A stretch of 59,935 bases of DNA from JAVSMW01 sp032027005 (lineage in GTDB: Bacteria > Bacillota > Thermincolia > Thermincolales > UBA2595). The stretch lies in the NCBI GenBank assembly GCA_032027005.1, contig JAVSMW010000017.1:1-59935 (forward strand). The letters are read 5' to 3'. Below the pieces are notes generated by a model, which was not told the DNA's origin, did not search any database, and saw nothing but the letters and a program-made list of their open reading frames with translations. The stretch's first letter is position 1; the number at the start of each line of letters is the position of its first letter. Made by a program: the position numbers and the translations under genes. Shown one piece after another: positions 35,215 to 43,907 of this stretch.

Positions 35215-35331
35215 GTGAACTCGTTCAACTAAAGTTGAACATCGAGACTGCGGTGGGGGAGTCAACCACCACCGCAGCGGAGTACGGGGCACCACTCCCA
35301 CTTATAGAAGTGGGAGTCTTACGATAGGATA
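35215..35331 (+). repeat. Triple-hairpin repeat, copy B
   Basis: Reverse complement of the repeat at 31509-31625: GTTCAACT/AGTTGAAC, a GGTGG-rich stem now with several mismatches (loop AGTC), and ACTCCCACTT/AAGTGGGAGT. It lies between the transporter genes and the sulfite reductase gene, so it may reduce read-through in the operon. Confidence 0.8.
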
Positions 35332-35345
35332 AAGGAGATATGATA

Positions 35346-36284
35346 ATGAGTGCAAGAGGTAATTATGATGAATTAGATATTAAGAGCTTAAAAGTCAATG
35401 GTTTCTTACAACAGGTTCAGCCAGACCGGTTTTCTTTACGAATTAAGGTGGTGGGCGGGCAGCTTACGGCGGAGAAGCTGCAGGCCGTGAGTAAAGCCGC
35501 CGAAAAATATGGAGACGGGACGGTTCATTTTACTGCCCGGCAGTCTGTGGAAATTCCACACATAAAGTCAGAGAATATCGGCTTGGTTAAGCAGTTTCTC
35601 CTTGAAAATGGTTTAGAACCGGGCATACTGGGACCACGGGTGAGGACTATCACTGCCTGTCATGGCAATGCGGTGTGCAAACACGGTAAAATCAGGACAA
35701 CCGAGTTGGCTTACCGGCTTGGCGAAGCCACCAGGGGCATAGACTTACCCCATAAATTTAAAATTGGGATTACCGGATGCTGCAATAACTGCCTGAAAGC
35801 CGAAGAAAACGATCTGGGGATTAAAGGAGGCGTTCTGCCCAACTGGCAAAGTGAAAATTGTACTTTCTGCGGTGCTTGCGTAAAGAACTGTCCGGCCAAG
35901 TCAATCAAACTTGACAAACATGCCCGGGAACTCAATATCAAAGATAATAGCTGTATTAATTGCGGGCGCTGTGTCTCCAAATGTGCCAGAGGGGCTATGG
36001 GGGGCACCCCGGGATATATTCTCTATTTTGGGGGTGTTTTTGGCAACCAGATACTAACGGGTCAAAAAATATTGCCCATCATACTTACTGCCGATGAAGT
36101 TGAGAAGATCGTACTCCTAGTATTGGAATTTTACTGCATCAATGGCAAAACAAATGAACGCTTTGGTTTAATGCTTAAAAGGATAGGAATGGAAAAACTT
36201 GCCCAGGTGTTAAAAGAGAAATCTAAATATGATAGGGAGAGATTAGATGAACATCCAAAAACCTGCGAATATCACATGGCATGA
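35346..36284 (+). CDS. Small sirohaem-[4Fe-4S] sulfite reductase with two ferredoxin clusters
   Basis: About 312 residues; ATG 35346 is eight bases after AAAGGAG (ATG 35340 is too close). An N-terminal ferredoxin-like half is followed by the sirohaem/[4Fe-4S] cysteines TACHGNAVCKHG near 102-113 and ITGCCNNCLKAEENDLG near 142. An inserted pair of [4Fe-4S] motifs follows: CTFCGACVKNCP near 171 and CINCGRCVSKCA near 202. This layout is that of small assimilatory-type sulfite reductases and AsrC/Fsr-like proteins, which reduce sulfite to sulfide by six electrons. It is half the size of a DsrA or CysI subunit. It overlaps cysC. Operon B has no counterpart. Confidence 0.83.
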   Translation: MSARGNYDELDIKSLKVNGFLQQVQPDRFSLRIKVVGGQLTAEKLQAVSKAAEKYGDGTVHFTARQSVEIPHIKSENIGLVKQFLLENGLEPGILGPRVRTITACHGNAVCKHGKIRTTELAYRLGEATRGIDLPHKFKIGITGCCNNCLKAEENDLGIKGGVLPNWQSENCTFCGACVKNCPAKSIKLDKHARELNIKDNSCINCGRCVSKCARGAMGGTPGYILYFGGVFGNQILTGQKILPIILTADEVEKIVLLVLEFYCINGKTNERFGLMLKRIGMEKLAQVLKEKSKYDRERLDEHPKTCEYHMA

Positions 36285-36852
36285 CGGGGCGGTGACCAGG
36301 GAGCAGCGGGAGGGCATCCTGGGACAAAAAGGTGTTCTTTTATGGTTTACCGGTTTATCCGGGTCAGGTAAATCCACGGTAGCTAATTCTGTGGCTAAAA
36401 TACTGCACCTGCAGGGCAGGTTAACATATTTACTGGATGGTGATAATGTCCGTCACGGCCTGAATAAAGACCTCGGATTTTCGCTGGCTGACAGAAAGGA
36501 AAATATCAGGCGCATTGGTGAGGTTGCCAAGCTCTTTGTTGATGCCGGAATGATAACTTTGGCCTGTTTCATATCACCTCTGGCGGAAGAACGCAAAAAC
36601 CTGAGGGATTTATTAGGTGCTGATTTTATCGAAATATATGTGGACTGCGATTTGGCGGTTTGTGAAACCAGAGACCCAAAAAAATTGTATCAGAAAGCCC
36701 GGGCCGGTCAAATTAAAGATTTTACGGGAATCACATCCCCCTATGAACCACCTTTAGATGCCGAAATCCATTTACATACTGCAAATTTTACAGTGGAGCA
36801 ATGTACATCCCAAGTGTTGGAATTTTTAACCAAAAAGTTTGCCGTCATATAG
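36247..36852 (+). CDS. cysC: Adenylylsulfate (APS) kinase, operon A copy
   Basis: 201 residues. P-loop GLSGSGKST at 36-44, then LDGDNVRHGLNKDLGF, the APS-binding motif, and the RIGEVAKLFVDAG stretch. It phosphorylates APS to PAPS with ATP. It overlaps the sulfite reductase gene by 38 bases in another frame. Next to AprAB, which uses APS directly, the kinase may serve PAPS-dependent sulfation or compete for APS; its need here is not obvious. A close paralogue is at 54577. Confidence 0.92.
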   Translation: MNIQKPANITWHDGAVTREQREGILGQKGVLLWFTGLSGSGKSTVANSVAKILHLQGRLTYLLDGDNVRHGLNKDLGFSLADRKENIRRIGEVAKLFVDAGMITLACFISPLAEERKNLRDLLGADFIEIYVDCDLAVCETRDPKKLYQKARAGQIKDFTGITSPYEPPLDAEIHLHTANFTVEQCTSQVLEFLTKKFAVI

Positions 36853-36870
36853 AAACAAGGGGGCCCGAGG

Positions 36871-38556
36871 ATGCTTCAATTAAGAACTCTGAAAACTGAC
36901 GTACTCATCATCGGCGGGGGAACTGCAGGTTGTTTTTGTGCCATGACTATTGCCGAAAACTCCGCTTTAAAAGTTATTGTGGCAGAAAAGGCCAACATAA
37001 AAAGGAGCGGCTGTTTAGCCGCAGGCGTTAATGCCCTGAATGCTTATATAAGCAAAGATGAAACACCCGAATCATTTACAGACTATGTTAAAAGAGACTC
37101 CGAAGGTGTGATCAGAGACGATTTAGTCTACAGCATTGCCAAAGGCCTTAACAGTGTGACTGAAAGGCTGGAGAACCTAGGGCTGACCATCCTTAAGGAT
37201 AAAAAGGGCCAATATGTGCAAAGAGGCAAGAGAAGCATCAAAATTAACGGGGAGAACATCAAACCCCTTCTGGCTAAGGCAGTTGCTGATCATGACAGCA
37301 TTACCATTATTAATCATGTAAACATAATCGACTATCTGGTTGCAGGGGACGTTGTGATCGGCGCTGTTGGGTTTTCTGTGCAGGAAAATTTGTTTTATGC
37401 AATCTTTGCCAAAAAGACTGTCTGTGCAGCCGGAGGCGCAGCAGGGCTGTACAAACCCAACAATCCTACTTTTTCGAAACATAAAATGTGGTACAGTCCC
37501 TTTAATACCGGGGCCGGATACGCCATGGGAATCAGAGCGGGGGCGGAGATGACGTCTTTTGAAATGAGATTTATAGCATTAAGATGTAAAGATACCATAG
37601 CCCCCACAGGCACTATTGCCCAAGGACTAAAAACCACCCAGATCAATGCCGGGGGAGAGGAATATGTGCACTTGTACGGCAGGCCTTCCACCCATATCAG
37701 GCTTTACGGAACGGTCATGGAAAACCGCAAGGGCCACGGACCCTGTTTTTTAAAGACTGCAGGAATTTCCCAAGAGCAGCAAAGCGATATATTTAAGGCT
37801 TATCTTAATATGGCGCCGGCTCAAACCCTCAAGTGGCTGGAGCAGGACAGCGGACCAGCCGGAGAAAATGTAGAGATAGAGGGGACTGAACCATATATTG
37901 TAGGGGGTCATTCGTCTAGCGGCTATTGGGTAGACCACAACCGGGAGACGACTCTGAAAAACCTGTATGCCATTGGTGATGCGGCCGGTGGCAGCCCAAA
38001 GAAATATGTCACCGGGTGTCTGGTGGAAGGCCGGATTGCGGCTATGTCCATCCTTGATACGATAGCAGATGTGAAAACCTTAAGTCCGGACAGCTCAGAA
38101 CTCAGTACAAAAATAAAATATATCTTACATTTCTTAAATAATTGTGAGCCTCTATACAGTATTGACGTGGTTGAAGAAGCCATGCAGAAGGTCATGGACG
38201 AATACGCCGGCGGGATAGCCACATCTTATGCTTATAACCGAACAAGGCTTGACATCGCAGCCAAACGCATTGATGAACTGCTGAAAACAGCTGATGCATT
38301 GAAGGCAGATAATCAGCGTCAATTGTTATCCATATTTGAAATAATCGACCGCCTCTATGTCTGCAAAGTATTGATTAGGCATTTGGCAGCCCGGCAGGAA
38401 ACGAGGCTGAGATGTTACCAGGAGAACAGTGATTTTCCGGAAAAAGACGACAAAAACTGGATGAAGTTTGTCAACTCAGTGTTCAGAGACGGTACTGTCC
38501 ATATAGTTATTAGAGAATTGGTGGAGAGGGATGTAGTCTATGAGCATAAAAATTGA
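36871..38556 (+). CDS. aprA: Adenylylsulfate reductase alpha subunit-like flavoprotein, operon A copy
   Basis: 561 residues. The N-terminal FAD-binding motif IIGGGTAGCFCA and the KANIKRSGCLAAGVNALNAY stretch are the AprA hallmarks, and GGHSSSGYWVD and YAIGDAAGG follow. It reduces APS to sulfite and AMP with electrons from AprB. It is shorter than AprA of sulfate reducers, and no qmoABC or dsrAB is nearby, so I infer an assimilatory use. It overlaps aprB by 17 bases and is preceded by CAAGGGGG. Confidence 0.9.
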   Translation: MLQLRTLKTDVLIIGGGTAGCFCAMTIAENSALKVIVAEKANIKRSGCLAAGVNALNAYISKDETPESFTDYVKRDSEGVIRDDLVYSIAKGLNSVTERLENLGLTILKDKKGQYVQRGKRSIKINGENIKPLLAKAVADHDSITIINHVNIIDYLVAGDVVIGAVGFSVQENLFYAIFAKKTVCAAGGAAGLYKPNNPTFSKHKMWYSPFNTGAGYAMGIRAGAEMTSFEMRFIALRCKDTIAPTGTIAQGLKTTQINAGGEEYVHLYGRPSTHIRLYGTVMENRKGHGPCFLKTAGISQEQQSDIFKAYLNMAPAQTLKWLEQDSGPAGENVEIEGTEPYIVGGHSSSGYWVDHNRETTLKNLYAIGDAAGGSPKKYVTGCLVEGRIAAMSILDTIADVKTLSPDSSELSTKIKYILHFLNNCEPLYSIDVVEEAMQKVMDEYAGGIATSYAYNRTRLDIAAKRIDELLKTADALKADNQRQLLSIFEIIDRLYVCKVLIRHLAARQETRLRCYQENSDFPEKDDKNWMKFVNSVFRDGTVHIVIRELVERDVVYEHKN

Positions 38557-38854
38557 CAGGCAAAAATGCTCAGGGTGTGGCAGATGTTCGCAGGTTTGTC
38601 CTGGTAATCTGATTGAGATGGATGAGGACAAGAAGGCTTTGCTTAGATATCCGGCGGAATGCTGGGGCTGCACAGCCTGCCTGAAAGAATGCGGGGCAGG
38701 GGCTATTAAATTTTACCTGGGTGCTGACATTGGCGGAGCAGGCGGTTATATGACAACTGAGAATAACGGTGCCCATCTTGATTGGCTTATAGTTATTCCA
38801 GGTGGTATGCGGCACCGTATTAAAATCAACAAGAATGAATCAAATAAATACTAA
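38540..38854 (+). CDS. aprB: Adenylylsulfate reductase beta subunit-like ferredoxin, operon A copy
   Basis: 104 residues; AprB of sulfate reducers is about 150. Two [4Fe-4S] motifs: CSGCGRCSQVCP (10-21) and CWGCTACLKECG (41-52). The first has the compact ferredoxin spacing and lacks the insertion that canonical AprB and the copy at 56906 have in this place. The long C-terminal tail of dissimilatory AprB is missing. It should pass electrons from a ferredoxin to AprA. Confidence 0.87.
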   Translation: MSIKIDRQKCSGCGRCSQVCPGNLIEMDEDKKALLRYPAECWGCTACLKECGAGAIKFYLGADIGGAGGYMTTENNGAHLDWLIVIPGGMRHRIKINKNESNKY

Positions 38855-38866
38855 GGAGGAGAAAAT

Positions 38867-39748
38867 GTGGACCACCTGACGAAACTGGAAAATAAATCAA
38901 TACATATTTTGCGGGAGGCCTATGCCAATTTTAAGGATCTGGGCATGCTCTGGTCCATCGGGAAAGACAGCACAGTCCTAGTTCACCTGGCCCGTAAAGC
39001 CTTTTTTGGACATGTGCCATTTCCTTTAATCCATATCGACACTAACTTTAAGATTCCGGAAATGATCGCCTACCGGGATAATTACGCCAGGCAGTGGAAG
39101 CTGGACATGATTTACGGAGAAAACCGGGAAGCCATAGAAGCCAAATCAACCTTTCCTGATGGCTGCTGCAGCAGGTTGGAATGCTGCAGGCACTTAAAGA
39201 CTGACGCCCTTTCAGCGACCTTAGATGGAACAGGCCAGAGATTCCGGATGAACCATGAGACGGGGCGGTATGAACCGGACAATAACCCAACCCCTTTTAC
39301 TGGGATTATTGTTGGTGTTAGGTCAGATGAGGAAGGGTCGAGGTCAAAGGAAAGGTATTTTTCACCCAGAGATCAGAAAAACGATTGGCATGTAGGAGAC
39401 CAGCCCCCTGAATTTTGGAACCAGTACAAGACTGACTTTGCCCCAGGTACTCATGTTAGAATTCACCCCCTGCTGGATTGGACGGAATTAGACCTTTGGG
39501 AATACATTCTACGGGAAGATATTCCTATGGTATCATTATATTTCGCCAAAGGTGAGGGGAAACGTTACCGGTCTCTGGGGTGCTGGCCATGCACTAATCC
39601 CGTTGAATCCGAGGCTGCTACTGTGGAAGAAATTGTGGAAGAGCTAAGGTCAGGTAAGTTTGCCAATATTGCAGAAAGAAGCGGCAGAGCCCAAGATAAA
39701 GAAGACGGCGGCGGTTTGGAGGAATTACGTAAAGCCGGATATATGTAA
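38867..39748 (+). CDS. cysD: Sulfate adenylyltransferase subunit 2
   Basis: 293 residues from GTG 38867 after AAGGAGGAG. PP-loop ATPase motif WSIGKDST near 31, then HIDTNFKIPEM and the FPDGCCSRLECCRHLKT cysteine stretch. The C-terminus SLGCWPCTNPVES is standard. With CysN it makes APS from sulfate and ATP. Operon B uses the unrelated Sat enzyme for the same step. Confidence 0.92.
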   Translation: MDHLTKLENKSIHILREAYANFKDLGMLWSIGKDSTVLVHLARKAFFGHVPFPLIHIDTNFKIPEMIAYRDNYARQWKLDMIYGENREAIEAKSTFPDGCCSRLECCRHLKTDALSATLDGTGQRFRMNHETGRYEPDNNPTPFTGIIVGVRSDEEGSRSKERYFSPRDQKNDWHVGDQPPEFWNQYKTDFAPGTHVRIHPLLDWTELDLWEYILREDIPMVSLYFAKGEGKRYRSLGCWPCTNPVESEAATVEEIVEELRSGKFANIAERSGRAQDKEDGGGLEELRKAGYM

Positions 39749-39776
39749 AATACACAGTAACAAAGGAAGGGTATTA

Positions 39777-41570
39777 ATGGCGAAAAATAAATTTGAAAAT
39801 ATGAACATAGTCATCGTAGGTCACGTGGATCATGGGAAGAGCACCATAATTGGCAGGCTCCTTGCTGATACAAATTCACTGCCTGAAGGAAAATTGGCAC
39901 AGGTCAAGGAAACCTGCCGGAGGAATTCCAAGCCCTTTGAATTTGCCTTCCTCCTGGACGCCTTAAAAGATGAACAGGCCCAGGGGATTACCATTGATGC
40001 AGCTAGAGTTTTTTTCAAAACCCCGAAAAGAAAGTATATCATCATTGATGCTCCAGGGCATATAGAGTTTTTAAAAAACATGGTTACCGGTGCCGCCAGG
40101 GCGGAAGCAGCCCTGCTGGTTATAGATGCTCAGGAGGGGGTTAGAGAAAACTCCAAAAGGCACGGCTATCTTTTAGCCATGCTGGGCATCAAACAGGTTG
40201 TTGTTTTAATGAACAAAATGGATCTCATTAATTACGACCAAGTGCGATATGAAAAAATTGCAGGCGAATACAAGGAATTCCTCGCGAAAATAGGAGTGAC
40301 GGCTGATTCTTTTATCCCGGTAAGCGGTTTTCAGGGGGATAATATTGCCGCGGCTTCTCCGAAAATGCCCTGGTATCAGGGAATGTCCCTGTTAGAAAAA
40401 CTGGACCTGTTGGAGAATAAGCAAAATGTAAAAAACCAGGCTTTCAGAATGCCTGTACAGGGTGTATACAAATTTACAGCCGACGGGGACGACCGGCGGA
40501 TTATTGCCGGCACAATTGAAACCGGGAAAGTCAGGGTCGGAGATAATGTAGTTTTTTATCCAAGTGGTAAGAAATCAATGGTAAAATCAATTGAAAGGTT
40601 TAATGCATCTGTAACATATGAGGATACTGCCGGAAGTGCCACCGGATTCACTCTGGACGAACAGGTTTATATTACCCGGGGCGAATTGGCCTGTTTAAAC
40701 GGCGAACCAGCTCCGGTTATTACTACCAAGATAAAAGGAAAACTGTTCTGGCTGGGTAAATCGGATTTGAACACACTGAAAAAATATTATATTAAGATAG
40801 GTACGCAGAAGGTCGCGGCCAAAATTGAAAAGATAATCACAGTCCTTGATGCTTCAACCTTAGCTGCAACCAATACGAGAAAACATGTTCAAAGAAATGA
40901 AGTTGCAGAAGTAATTTTCGCTTTGGATAATAGTGTTGCAGTGGATACTGCTGCTAATTTAACTGAAACTTCACGCTTTGTCATCGTTGACAATTACGAG
41001 ATCTCGGGCGGGGGAGTTGTTATGAATACCCTCGACGACGGGCAGTACAGCGTGTCTGGGGCAAGTGTAAGCCAAACTGAGATAACATGGAGTGAGCACG
41101 CTGTCAAGAGAGAGGAAAGAGCAGTTAGATTTGGAAATAAACCTGCATTGATAATCATTTCCGGTGAAATGGGGTTTGCTAAGGAGGGTCTTGCCGGTTA
41201 CCTCGAGAGAGGGCTGTTCCTCGAAGGAAGAATTGCATATAATCTTGAAATAAATCCGGCAGCAGGAAAATCTGAACCGGGAGCGGACAGGGAAGCATTT
41301 CTTAAAAAACTGGCCGAGCAGTCAAACATTCTGCTTAATGCCGGGATTCTTGTGATTACAACGATAGATCACTGCCAAGAACAGGATCTAAAAATAATCA
41401 AAGCTCTGACCGGCAGAACCGTAAAACTGGTTTGGGCAGGAGAGTTGAGAGACTGTGATGGCCCGGTAGACCTGCATCTTGGCGGTGATGAGTCAAAGGA
41501 AGAGATGTATTTTGAAATCAGGAAGATGCTGATTAATTCCGGGACAGTTTTAGGGCCGGGTTATAACTAG
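39777..41570 (+). CDS. cysN: Sulfate adenylyltransferase subunit 1 (CysN) with a decayed APS-kinase-like C-terminal domain
   Basis: 597 residues. ATG 39777 follows AAGGAAGGG; the frame extends upstream into cysD but that part is not native. GTPase motifs: GHVDHGKST (15-23), DAPGH and NKMD. Residues to about 440 are the EF-Tu-like CysN. The rest (from about RFGNKPALIIISGEMGFAKEG) aligns in position with the CysC domain of CysNC fusions. There GLSGSGKST has become GEMGFAKEG, losing the Ser/Thr, and the LDGDN motif has become LEIN. So the kinase domain is probably inactive while two stand-alone CysC genes do the work. Confidence 0.87.
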   Translation: MAKNKFENMNIVIVGHVDHGKSTIIGRLLADTNSLPEGKLAQVKETCRRNSKPFEFAFLLDALKDEQAQGITIDAARVFFKTPKRKYIIIDAPGHIEFLKNMVTGAARAEAALLVIDAQEGVRENSKRHGYLLAMLGIKQVVVLMNKMDLINYDQVRYEKIAGEYKEFLAKIGVTADSFIPVSGFQGDNIAAASPKMPWYQGMSLLEKLDLLENKQNVKNQAFRMPVQGVYKFTADGDDRRIIAGTIETGKVRVGDNVVFYPSGKKSMVKSIERFNASVTYEDTAGSATGFTLDEQVYITRGELACLNGEPAPVITTKIKGKLFWLGKSDLNTLKKYYIKIGTQKVAAKIEKIITVLDASTLAATNTRKHVQRNEVAEVIFALDNSVAVDTAANLTETSRFVIVDNYEISGGGVVMNTLDDGQYSVSGASVSQTEITWSEHAVKREERAVRFGNKPALIIISGEMGFAKEGLAGYLERGLFLEGRIAYNLEINPAAGKSEPGADREAFLKKLAEQSNILLNAGILVITTIDHCQEQDLKIIKALTGRTVKLVWAGELRDCDGPVDLHLGGDESKEEMYFEIRKMLINSGTVLGPGYN

Positions 41571-41637
41571 GAGTGTATATACTTATCAATCCATCCCGTG
41601 TATAATAATGATAATAATTTTATAAGGGGGGATGGTT

Positions 41638-41949
41638 TTGGATTTACTTTCCGGATTGGCCGCTTTGTTTGTGGGTTGGCCAGGTATTATTACCGCCATC
41701 GTAATGGTTAGGGCGGGAATTTATACAAAGAGGATTTGGCTGATAATCTTAGGAGCAATTTTTGCCGCTCCAATAACCTGGTATTTAGGCTCCACTCCCA
41801 GGTTTAGGTATAATATGTATGCTTTGCCTTTTTTCTTTCTGGCTTCAGCGTTAGCTGTAAAACTCAGAAATAACAGATTAGCATGGATTTTTACAATCCC
41901 GTACTTAGTAATGATGGGATGGCTGGGGTTTACGGTTTTAAGCCAGTGA
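41638..41949 (+). CDS. Small membrane protein of unknown function
   Basis: About 103 residues. TTG 41638 has good spacing to AAGGGGGG; ATG 41632 directly abuts that site. Four hydrophobic segments cover nearly the whole length (ALFVGWPGIITAIVMV, LIILGAIFAAPITWYL, YALPFFFLASALAV, WIFTIPYLVMMGWLGF). I recognise no family. It is separated from cysN by 67 bases containing a TATAAT-like box, so it may have its own promoter. Confidence 0.65.
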   Translation: MDLLSGLAALFVGWPGIITAIVMVRAGIYTKRIWLIILGAIFAAPITWYLGSTPRFRYNMYALPFFFLASALAVKLRNNRLAWIFTIPYLVMMGWLGFTVLSQ

Positions 41950-41970
41950 GCGCTACGAGGATAAACTATA

Positions 41971-42011
41971 AAATGAAGTGAGTATATCAAATTGATATGC
42001 TCACTTCATTT
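41971..42011. terminator. Bidirectional terminator between convergent genes
   Basis: AAATGAAGTGAG and CTCACTTCATTT form a 12-bp stem, extended by ATATCA/TGATAT, between the small membrane protein gene and the minus-strand permease gene. Confidence 0.8.
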
Positions 42012-42015
42012 ATAC

Positions 42016-43176
42016 TTAGATAAATCTCAGTGATTCGGCCGGGTCCAGCTTGGCGGCTTTGGAGGCAGGATAAAGGCTTGCCAGAAGTCCGAGAATGATG
42101 GTGCCAATTAAAACTGCTGCGGCCAGGAGCGCGCTCCAGGAAATGACCAGTTGGAAGTCGGCGAACAGGGGAGCGATTAGAGCTGCCGTTCCCATTCCCA
42201 GCAGATAACCGGTAACGGCGCTGATGGCACTGACTACACCTGCTTCAATTAGAATTATTTTGGTAATATGGGCCTTCCTGAAACCAATAGCCCTGAATAT
42301 CCCGATTTCCCTGGTCCGTTCATTGACGGAGGCCATCATAGTTGTTGTAATGATTAAAGCTGCAATTAAAATCATAACCAGAGAGACCACCAGGGAAAAT
42401 TTGCTGAATTTATCTACCAGCTCCTGGCGTGATTCATTGGCCTCCTTAACGACAGTGACCCTGGCGTCTGGCAGAAGTTGGGAAATTGCTTTAGAAACAT
42501 TTGCTGCCAAGACATCGTCTTTGGCGGTAGTTAACTCTACAAAACTGTAAGAGCCTGTCTTGCCTAGAAGGTCCTGAGCAGTTTGCATACTAACAAAGAC
42601 GATGCCGTCCTCATCTTCACCGGTTTCATGTAAGACTCCGGAAACTGTCAGGTCTTTGCTATTGACTGTCATGGACCCGCCTGTCTTTATTCCTAGTTTT
42701 TGAGCAGCCCTTGAACCCACCAGAGCCTGATCATCCTTTGTTGGCTGACTGCCGTCCAGTTCCCACCAAGACTTTATTTTCAGTTCATTTGGAAAATCGA
42801 CGCCTACCAAAAGAACCTTTTTTTCGTTAACTATGGTTGTGCCCATCAGTTTGGGGGCAATAACTCTGATTTTCTCAGCCTCAGGGATTGACTTAATTAT
42901 TTCCACCGTGTCAGTCCCGAGTTCTTTGGTGTTAAATGACACACCGGACACGACAGGTATGCCGCCTACGGAAAAGGAGGCAGTATCAGATTTTGGAGTA
43001 ACAGTCAGTTTGATTCCGGTATCCTGAACCTTCCGGTTTACACTGGCCTCCATGGCATTTGTGAGGGTAAACAGGGTAACAATGGTAGCAATCCCGAAAA
43101 CCACGCCAAAGACCAGAAAAAATAATTTGGATTTACGGCGCTGCAGGTTTTTTAAGGCTATATCTGTTAATTGCAT
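42016..43176 (-). CDS. FtsX/MacB-type ABC permease (second of two)
   Basis: 386 residues. An N-terminal helix (IALKNLQRRKSKLFFLVFGVVFG) is followed by a large extracytoplasmic MacB_PCD domain. Three C-terminal helices follow with the NERTREIGIFRAIGFRKAHI motif of the FtsX family. It has the same layout as the permease at 43908, so the pair probably forms a heterodimer with the ATPase between them. The cluster order resembles the Cj1660-Cj1663 part of the Campylobacter P19 iron-uptake locus, as remembered, though P19 and the FTR1 permease are absent here. Substrate unproven. Confidence 0.85.
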   Translation of the reverse strand: MQLTDIALKNLQRRKSKLFFLVFGVVFGIATIVTLFTLTNAMEASVNRKVQDTGIKLTVTPKSDTASFSVGGIPVVSGVSFNTKELGTDTVEIIKSIPEAEKIRVIAPKLMGTTIVNEKKVLLVGVDFPNELKIKSWWELDGSQPTKDDQALVGSRAAQKLGIKTGGSMTVNSKDLTVSGVLHETGEDEDGIVFVSMQTAQDLLGKTGSYSFVELTTAKDDVLAANVSKAISQLLPDARVTVVKEANESRQELVDKFSKFSLVVSLVMILIAALIITTTMMASVNERTREIGIFRAIGFRKAHITKIILIEAGVVSAISAVTGYLLGMGTAALIAPLFADFQLVISWSALLAAAVLIGTIILGLLASLYPASKAAKLDPAESLRFI

Positions 43177-43187
43177 AGGATCCCCCC

Positions 43188-43883
43188 CTAAACAGCCTGT
43201 TTTTTACCGTGGTAGTTTTCGTCCAAGAGTCCGTCCCGGATAAACACAGCCCTTTTTACGTGGGCTAAAAATTCCGGGTTATGGGTAACCATGATAATTG
43301 ATTGACCTTCGGCATTCAGGTCTTTAAAGAGGTTCATGATCTCTTCACTGTTCTTACTGTCAAGGGCGCCAGTGGGCTCGTCTGCAAAGAGGATGGGCGG
43401 CTCATTGACAATTGCCCGGGCAATGGCTACACGTTCCTGTTCACCACCGGAAAGCTGGTTGGGCAGACGGTTTTCCTTTTTTGCCAAGCCTACTTTTTCC
43501 AGCACGGCATAAGCCATTTGAGCCTGCTCACGGTTTGGTTTCCCAGTGATGGCCAGAGGCAGCATGACATTTTCCAGGGCAGTGAGGTAGGGAATCAGTT
43601 GAAACTGCTGGAACACAAAGCCCAGATATTCACTGCGAAAATCCGCCAGTTTTTCTGAACCCAGGCTGTAGACATCTATTTCGTCAATGATCACGCGTCC
43701 TGAAGTAGGTGGGTTCATTGCCCCCAACATTGTCAGCAGGGTACTTTTGCCCGAACCGGAGGGACCCATCAGGGCGACAAACTCACCCTCGCCAACATTC
43801 AGACTTACTCCTCCCAAAGCCACTACTTCACCCTCGCCGCCATTATATATCTTTTTTACTTCCTGTACTTTTATCAGACTCAT
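43188..43883 (-). CDS. MacB/LolD-type ABC ATPase
   Basis: 231 residues from ATG 43883, which follows AAGGAGG; an upstream in-frame ATG at 43904 adds seven residues over that site. Walker A GPSGSGKST, signature LSGGEQERVAIARAIV, Walker B ILFADEPTGALDS, and the MVTHNPE switch. The family powers mechanotransmission through FtsX-type permeases rather than classical transport. It is flanked by the two permease genes of the same operon. Confidence 0.9.
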   Translation of the reverse strand: MSLIKVQEVKKIYNGGEGEVVALGGVSLNVGEGEFVALMGPSGSGKSTLLTMLGAMNPPTSGRVIIDEIDVYSLGSEKLADFRSEYLGFVFQQFQLIPYLTALENVMLPLAITGKPNREQAQMAYAVLEKVGLAKKENRLPNQLSGGEQERVAIARAIVNEPPILFADEPTGALDSKNSEEIMNLFKDLNAEGQSIIMVTHNPEFLAHVKRAVFIRDGLLDENYHGKKQAV

Positions 43884-43907
43884 GGAAAAGGCCTCCTTAT
43901 TCATAGC

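Noticed and set aside
31509..35331. Inverted triple-hairpin repeats as ends of a 3.8-kb transposon
   Set aside because: No transposase lies between them, no flanking duplication is visible, and both sit at gene 3' ends.
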